From an uncultured Muribaculaceae bacterium (GTDB taxonomy: Bacteria; Bacteroidota; Bacteroidia; Bacteroidales; Muribaculaceae), in assembly GCA_947628305.1 (NCBI GenBank), contig CANQZG010000018.1:1-64000 (forward strand): a stretch of DNA of 64,000 bases, in the 5' to 3' direction. Both the position numbers and the translations under genes were made by a program. The notes beneath the pieces are model-generated. The model did not search any database. It saw nothing but the letters and a program-made list of their open reading frames with translations, and was not told where the DNA came from. Shown piece by piece: positions 60,800 to 64,000 of this stretch (the stretch's first letter is position 1; each line of letters opens with the position of its first letter).

Positions 60800-61242
60800 A
60801 TATAATGAGGTGTTTATTGTTGGCTGTGTTTCTGTCGTTGGTGGCAATACCGCTACGGGCGCAGGATGGATTGAATATCAATTCGCTCTTTGATGGGCGA
60901 TACCGAGCGAATCCGGCGGCCTCGGAGACGATTATACAAGGTTCGCGTCTGTCACGGTATGACCTGAAGAATTACCATGCCCTGACCTTGACGGGAGTGC
61001 CTGACGCGGCTTATGAAATCGAAAGGCTTGTGTCCAAGGACGGCGCAAAAGCCCTTTCACGAGAGGTGAGTTATAAGCAAGGACGGTTATATTACGGTTT
61101 CTACCGTCTTGCAAGCCATAACGGTCTGCGGCGTTATTTGTTTTATCTGAACCAGCACCTCAAGGGTGGAAATAAAATTATTTTGATTTATCTTGACGGT
61201 GACGCTGACACCGAGGCAATCAAGAGAATGTTGAAAAAGTAA
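60796..61242 (+). CDS. small exported protein, DUF6108-like, function unknown
   Basis: The 148-residue protein has a signal peptide (to RAQ near residue 23) and a compact alpha/beta body ending in IILIYLDGDADTEAIKRML. From memory it resembles DUF6108, a Bacteroidales family of unknown role. Its ATG overlaps the previous stop codon (ATGA). Confidence 0.78.
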   Translation: MNIMRCLLLAVFLSLVAIPLRAQDGLNINSLFDGRYRANPAASETIIQGSRLSRYDLKNYHALTLTGVPDAAYEIERLVSKDGAKALSREVSYKQGRLYYGFYRLASHNGLRRYLFYLNQHLKGGNKIILIYLDGDADTEAIKRMLKK

Positions 61243-61256
61243 CCAATCTCACGTTT

Positions 61257-62135
61257 ATGAAGACTATTTGTGTGATGATGTCGCTGGTCGTGGCGGCATC
61301 GGGGATGGCAATGATGGCCGACAATGTCGAGCCTGACACACTGACGGTGATTGACTCACCTAAATCGGTCGTGATTTCAAAGAAAGGGGGGCAGACTGTG
61401 GTGTCCGTGACCGGGACTGCCGATAATCCTGATTTCAGATACAATCTTGTGTCACAGACATCGGGGGTGGCCGATACGGTTGTCGCCAGGGTCGAGGATG
61501 AGGAATGGGGTCTCAATATGCCGTTCCTTAAAGACGGGAAACCGAGCCGGGCATTCACTACATGGTTCAACGACGTTTATGTCAACATGGTGTTCCCGTC
61601 CTCGGCGCCAGCGGGGATGAAAACCTCATGGGAACTTGGTGTAGGGGAGTTCGTCAGATTTAGTTATGAGCCTTCATCAAGAGCGCGGACGTGTTTCAGT
61701 ATAGGACTTGGCATGGGTTATCGTCGTCTCGCCTTCGGCAAGGGCGAACGTCTTGAACTGAATGATGGGAAGCTGACCCTGTTTCCGGCCGAGGAGGGTG
61801 TCACGGTCAAGTCATCGTCGATTGACGAGTGGGACGTGCGTATCCCGGTCACCGTTACGCAGCCGTTGTATAAGGATTTGAAACTCGCCGTCGGTGGGGT
61901 TGCCGTGTTCAATGTCAATTCCAGGGCCTACACGACAATCGAGCGCGACGGGTCTAAATTCAGCGAGTCTTATAAGGGATTGCATCAACGCCTGTTACAG
62001 TGTGAACTGTTTGCCACGCTCGGATTTGACGATGCTGTGGGATTGACCGTGCGTTACCGGCCCATGAACTCGTTCACCGACGGCTATGGCCCTGAATACA
62101 AGTCAGTCGCCCTCGGCCTTTCCTTCAATTTCTAA
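61257..62135 (+). CDS. outer-membrane beta-barrel-like protein (paralogue 1)
   Basis: The 292-residue protein has a signal peptide, a short N-terminal strand region with the pattern VVISKKGGQTVVSVTG, then a barrel-like part with alternating strands, ending GPEYKSVALGLSFNF, whose terminal Phe suits BAM-mediated insertion. It is clearly related to the next gene in the N-terminal region and overall layout. No known family. Confidence 0.82.
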   Translation: MKTICVMMSLVVAASGMAMMADNVEPDTLTVIDSPKSVVISKKGGQTVVSVTGTADNPDFRYNLVSQTSGVADTVVARVEDEEWGLNMPFLKDGKPSRAFTTWFNDVYVNMVFPSSAPAGMKTSWELGVGEFVRFSYEPSSRARTCFSIGLGMGYRRLAFGKGERLELNDGKLTLFPAEEGVTVKSSSIDEWDVRIPVTVTQPLYKDLKLAVGGVAVFNVNSRAYTTIERDGSKFSESYKGLHQRLLQCELFATLGFDDAVGLTVRYRPMNSFTDGYGPEYKSVALGLSFNF

Positions 62136-62172
62136 TTCTTGATTCCTAATTCCTAATTGAATAACCATCGTG

Positions 62173-63066
62173 ATGAAAAAATATATCGCATTGTCGCTAT
62201 TTGTCATTGTTTCGGCCATCATGGCTACGGGTCAGACGCCCGGCGACACCATCCTCTCTGTAAGAAACGCCAATACGGTCATTGTCTCTGAAGGGCCACA
62301 GGGAATTAAGGTCACTGTCAAAGGTAACGAGGCCGACCCTGAATATGTCTCGACATTCGAGGAGAAGTATCAGTCGGGGGATGCCATTGTCAAGTCAAAG
62401 CAGTGGATTAATTACCTCCCGTGGGGTAAGGGCAATAGTTGGGAGGAAAAATTCTTTAAGCATGACGATATAACCGTGGGAGGCCTGTGCGTGGGTTTTG
62501 TCAAAGGGCTTGACGCTCCTGCGGGTCTCGGCCTTGAGATGGGCAAGTCATTTGAAATCTCGTTGCTGAATATGTTGGCATGGCGGCATAGGCTGTCCCG
62601 GCGTTCCTATCTGTCGGTGGGATTTGGCATGGACTGGCGCACCTATCGAAACTCCAAAGGGACAGCGCAGTTTGTCCTTAACGATGAGGGCAAGGTGACA
62701 TACGGTCAATTTCCCGACGGTGTAAGGGCCGAAGGGTCGCAGCTTAAAATCGTCCGGGCAGGATTCCCCGTTATGTGGGAACAATATCTTTGGAAAGGGT
62801 TCTCGGTGAGCGCGGGCGTTGTGCTGAACATGACGACACATGCCTCGATTAAGTCCAAGTGGGTCAACGAGGCCGGCAACAAGGTCGAGCAATATAACGG
62901 AGACCTCAATACGCGGTTCTTCACGGTCGATGTCATCGGCATGGTGCGGTTTTGTCCGTGGCTTGGGGTGTATGCCCGCTGGACACCTCAGTCGGCGTTG
63001 CGTTCCGCGTCAGGTGTCTCCCCTTCGTTCTCGACGCTTTCGACCGGACTTGTCACACTTTTTTGA
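62173..63066 (+). CDS. outer-membrane beta-barrel-like protein (paralogue 2)
   Basis: The 297-residue protein mirrors its neighbour: signal peptide, TVIVSEGPQGIKVTVKGNE near residue 35, a middle with LGLEMGKSFEISLLN, a YLSVGFGMDWR strand and a final strand ending FSTLSTGLVTLF. The ATG at 62173 follows a GTG at 62170. The two are tandem duplicates in one operon under the sigma factor gene. Confidence 0.82.
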   Translation: MKKYIALSLFVIVSAIMATGQTPGDTILSVRNANTVIVSEGPQGIKVTVKGNEADPEYVSTFEEKYQSGDAIVKSKQWINYLPWGKGNSWEEKFFKHDDITVGGLCVGFVKGLDAPAGLGLEMGKSFEISLLNMLAWRHRLSRRSYLSVGFGMDWRTYRNSKGTAQFVLNDEGKVTYGQFPDGVRAEGSQLKIVRAGFPVMWEQYLWKGFSVSAGVVLNMTTHASIKSKWVNEAGNKVEQYNGDLNTRFFTVDVIGMVRFCPWLGVYARWTPQSALRSASGVSPSFSTLSTGLVTLF

Positions 63067-63097
63067 TGGATGTCGCGGATAAGACGTTGGTTTTATG

Positions 63098-63105
63098 TAT
63101 CTTTG
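63098..63105 (+). promoter_or_regulatory. -7 promoter box of the zinc-finger-like gene
   Basis: TATCTTTG, 22 bp before the ATG at 63128. It shows that this gene and the next can be transcribed apart from the sigma operon. Confidence 0.65.
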
Positions 63106-63127
63106 CAGAATAAAATCAATCGGTTAT

Positions 63128-63691
63128 ATGAAATCACGTTTCTTGGTTATTATTGTCTCTGTCATGCTTTTGGGAACTGTCCCCGGTGTGGAGACCAATA
63201 CGGTATACGCCCAGTACAATATGACCACACAACGCCCGGTCGGGCAAATCAGACTCAACGATGGTTCTACATTCAGTGGGAATGAGGTTGTTAGTGGCAA
63301 TGTGCGTACACAGTACTATGGAATGATTATCTACAGTAACGGTTCGTTTATACAAGGTTACTTTGACCTTAATTTCACCCCTTATAACGATGTCCCTTAT
63401 AACATGAGTGAGAACGGAGTCGCATATAATGTTAGGTTTCAGAATGGAAGAATCGTCAGCAAGCAGAGGATAAGTCAGAGTAATACCGGCGGAGGGTATA
63501 TAGGTGGCGGTGGTGTCTACAACGGTGGCGGAGGTTCGGGTTCAAGCAAGACCCGGTGTGGCGGTTGCCACGGGAACGGACGTTGCCAGCATTGCGGTGG
63601 GTCGGGATACATATCGACCGGCTCCAAGTGCTCGCTTTGTAGAGGCACCGGGCGTTGTGTCTCTTGTCACGGTAACGGTTGGGTAAGATAA
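63128..63691 (+). CDS. exported protein with DnaJ-like zinc-finger repeats
   Basis: The 187-residue protein has a signal peptide (VIIVSVMLLGTVPGVETNTVYA). A beta-rich middle with DGSTFSGNEVVSGN and YSNGSFIQGYFDL resembles MORN-type repeats. A Gly-rich linker follows, then at the C-terminus four CxxCxGxG-type units (CGGCHGNGRCQHCGGSG and CSLCRGTGRCVSCHGNG). These match the zinc-binding repeats of DnaJ. Exported zinc-finger proteins of this kind are uncommon, and the role is unknown. The start is fixed by the promoter box at 63098. Confidence 0.85.
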   Translation: MKSRFLVIIVSVMLLGTVPGVETNTVYAQYNMTTQRPVGQIRLNDGSTFSGNEVVSGNVRTQYYGMIIYSNGSFIQGYFDLNFTPYNDVPYNMSENGVAYNVRFQNGRIVSKQRISQSNTGGGYIGGGGVYNGGGGSGSSKTRCGGCHGNGRCQHCGGSGYISTGSKCSLCRGTGRCVSCHGNGWVR

Positions 63692-63696
63692 CAGGC

Positions 63697-64000
63697 ATGT
63701 CAATGGTATCACCCTCAGATGTTATCGACACCGCGATTGCCACGGGGCAGCGTAAGGTGGGTCTTAGCACACGTTCACACGGTCGTCTGGCTGTCTCGGC
63801 GTTTCTTGCCGGATGTTTCATCGCCCTCGGCGGCGTGTTGTCGCTTGTCGTGGGTTTCGGATTCCCGTCGGTTACGGCTGTCAATCCCGCGATGCAGAAA
63901 CTGTTGAGCGGGGCGATGTTCCCTATTGGCCTTATACTGGTCGTGATGCTTGGCGCGGAACTGTTCACCGGGAACAATGCCCTCTTGGTGCCGGCTTACA
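63697..64000 (+). CDS. formate/nitrite transporter family protein, truncated by the window edge
   Basis: The first 101 residues of an FNT-family channel are present. A cytoplasmic start is followed by a first membrane helix (AVSAFLAGCFIALGGVLSLV near residues 32-52) and the FNT motif LGAELFTGNN (near 86-95), which lines the pore entrance. The frame is open to the last base. It starts 5 bp after the previous gene's stop, so it is co-transcribed. Substrate (formate or nitrite) cannot be told. Confidence 0.88.
   Translation, partial: MSMVSPSDVIDTAIATGQRKVGLSTRSHGRLAVSAFLAGCFIALGGVLSLVVGFGFPSVTAVNPAMQKLLSGAMFPIGLILVVMLGAELFTGNNALLVPAY

Overview
The window looks like a chromosomal segment of a gut Bacteroidota, order Bacteroidales. 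Muribaculaceae is the best guess, from a GC content above 50% by eye and the gene neighbourhoods. The signs are a SusC/SusD pair with a divergent hybrid two-component regulator, a lptE-(TPR gene)-secG block, CTD-like tails, and many start sites preceded by the Bacteroidetes -7 promoter box TAnnTTTG. No rRNA, tRNA, CRISPR array, phage or intact insertion sequence was seen.

Layout. 0-11 kb: dinB, groES-groEL, a PlsC acyltransferase, two surface/secreted proteins, a sugar nucleotidyltransferase-like protein and a DUF2807 lipoprotein. 11-13 kb: an AT-rich two-gene operon encoding an AAA/OLD-like ATPase and a PD-(D/E)xK-like nuclease, a candidate defence system. 13-18 kb: upp, then prfB-argB, then a GmrSD-like DUF262/DUF1524 gene flanked by repeat-element pieces. 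17.8-23.3 kb (minus strand): a membrane-lipid operon (acyltransferase, Aur1-like PAP2 protein, CDP-alcohol phosphatidyltransferase, GtrA, PgpA-like phosphatase, ATP-grasp enzyme) resembling Bacteroides inositol-lipid loci, followed by pdxA. 23.5-30.3 kb: RsmI-type methylase, MBL hydrolase, a GH84 hexosaminidase, lptE, a TPR protein and secG.

30.9-48.8 kb is a polysaccharide utilisation locus: susC-susD on the minus strand; on the plus strand HTCS regulator, GH43, a GH105-DUF2264 fusion, a CPA2 antiporter and a GH31 enzyme. The enzymes suggest uronic-acid-decorated galactan or arabinogalactan/pectin side chains. 49-55.5 kb: tpx, a LolA-like/degenerate-thioredoxin protein, a YitT transporter-like protein, gltX and waaA. 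55.6-59.3 kb: argR, a single ORF fusing a GNAT acetyltransferase to ArgG, argC, then rpsU. 59.8-64 kb: an ECF sigma/anti-sigma-like operon with two paralogous barrel-like proteins, a secreted zinc-finger-like protein, and a truncated formate/nitrite transporter.

The intergenic DNA is rich in small non-coding inverted-repeat elements, in at least three families. Family A has a core hairpin around GTAGGGACGCGCC. Family B has a core around GGCCATGGCC and shares A's GGGTGTTGCAAAA ends. Family C is about 270-330 bp with 33-36 bp imperfect terminal inverted repeats and two internal hairpins whose stems differ in sequence between copies but stay paired. One A copy sits inside a B copy. The most interesting items are the ATPase-nuclease operon, the GNAT-ArgG fusion, the lipid cluster and the C-element family.
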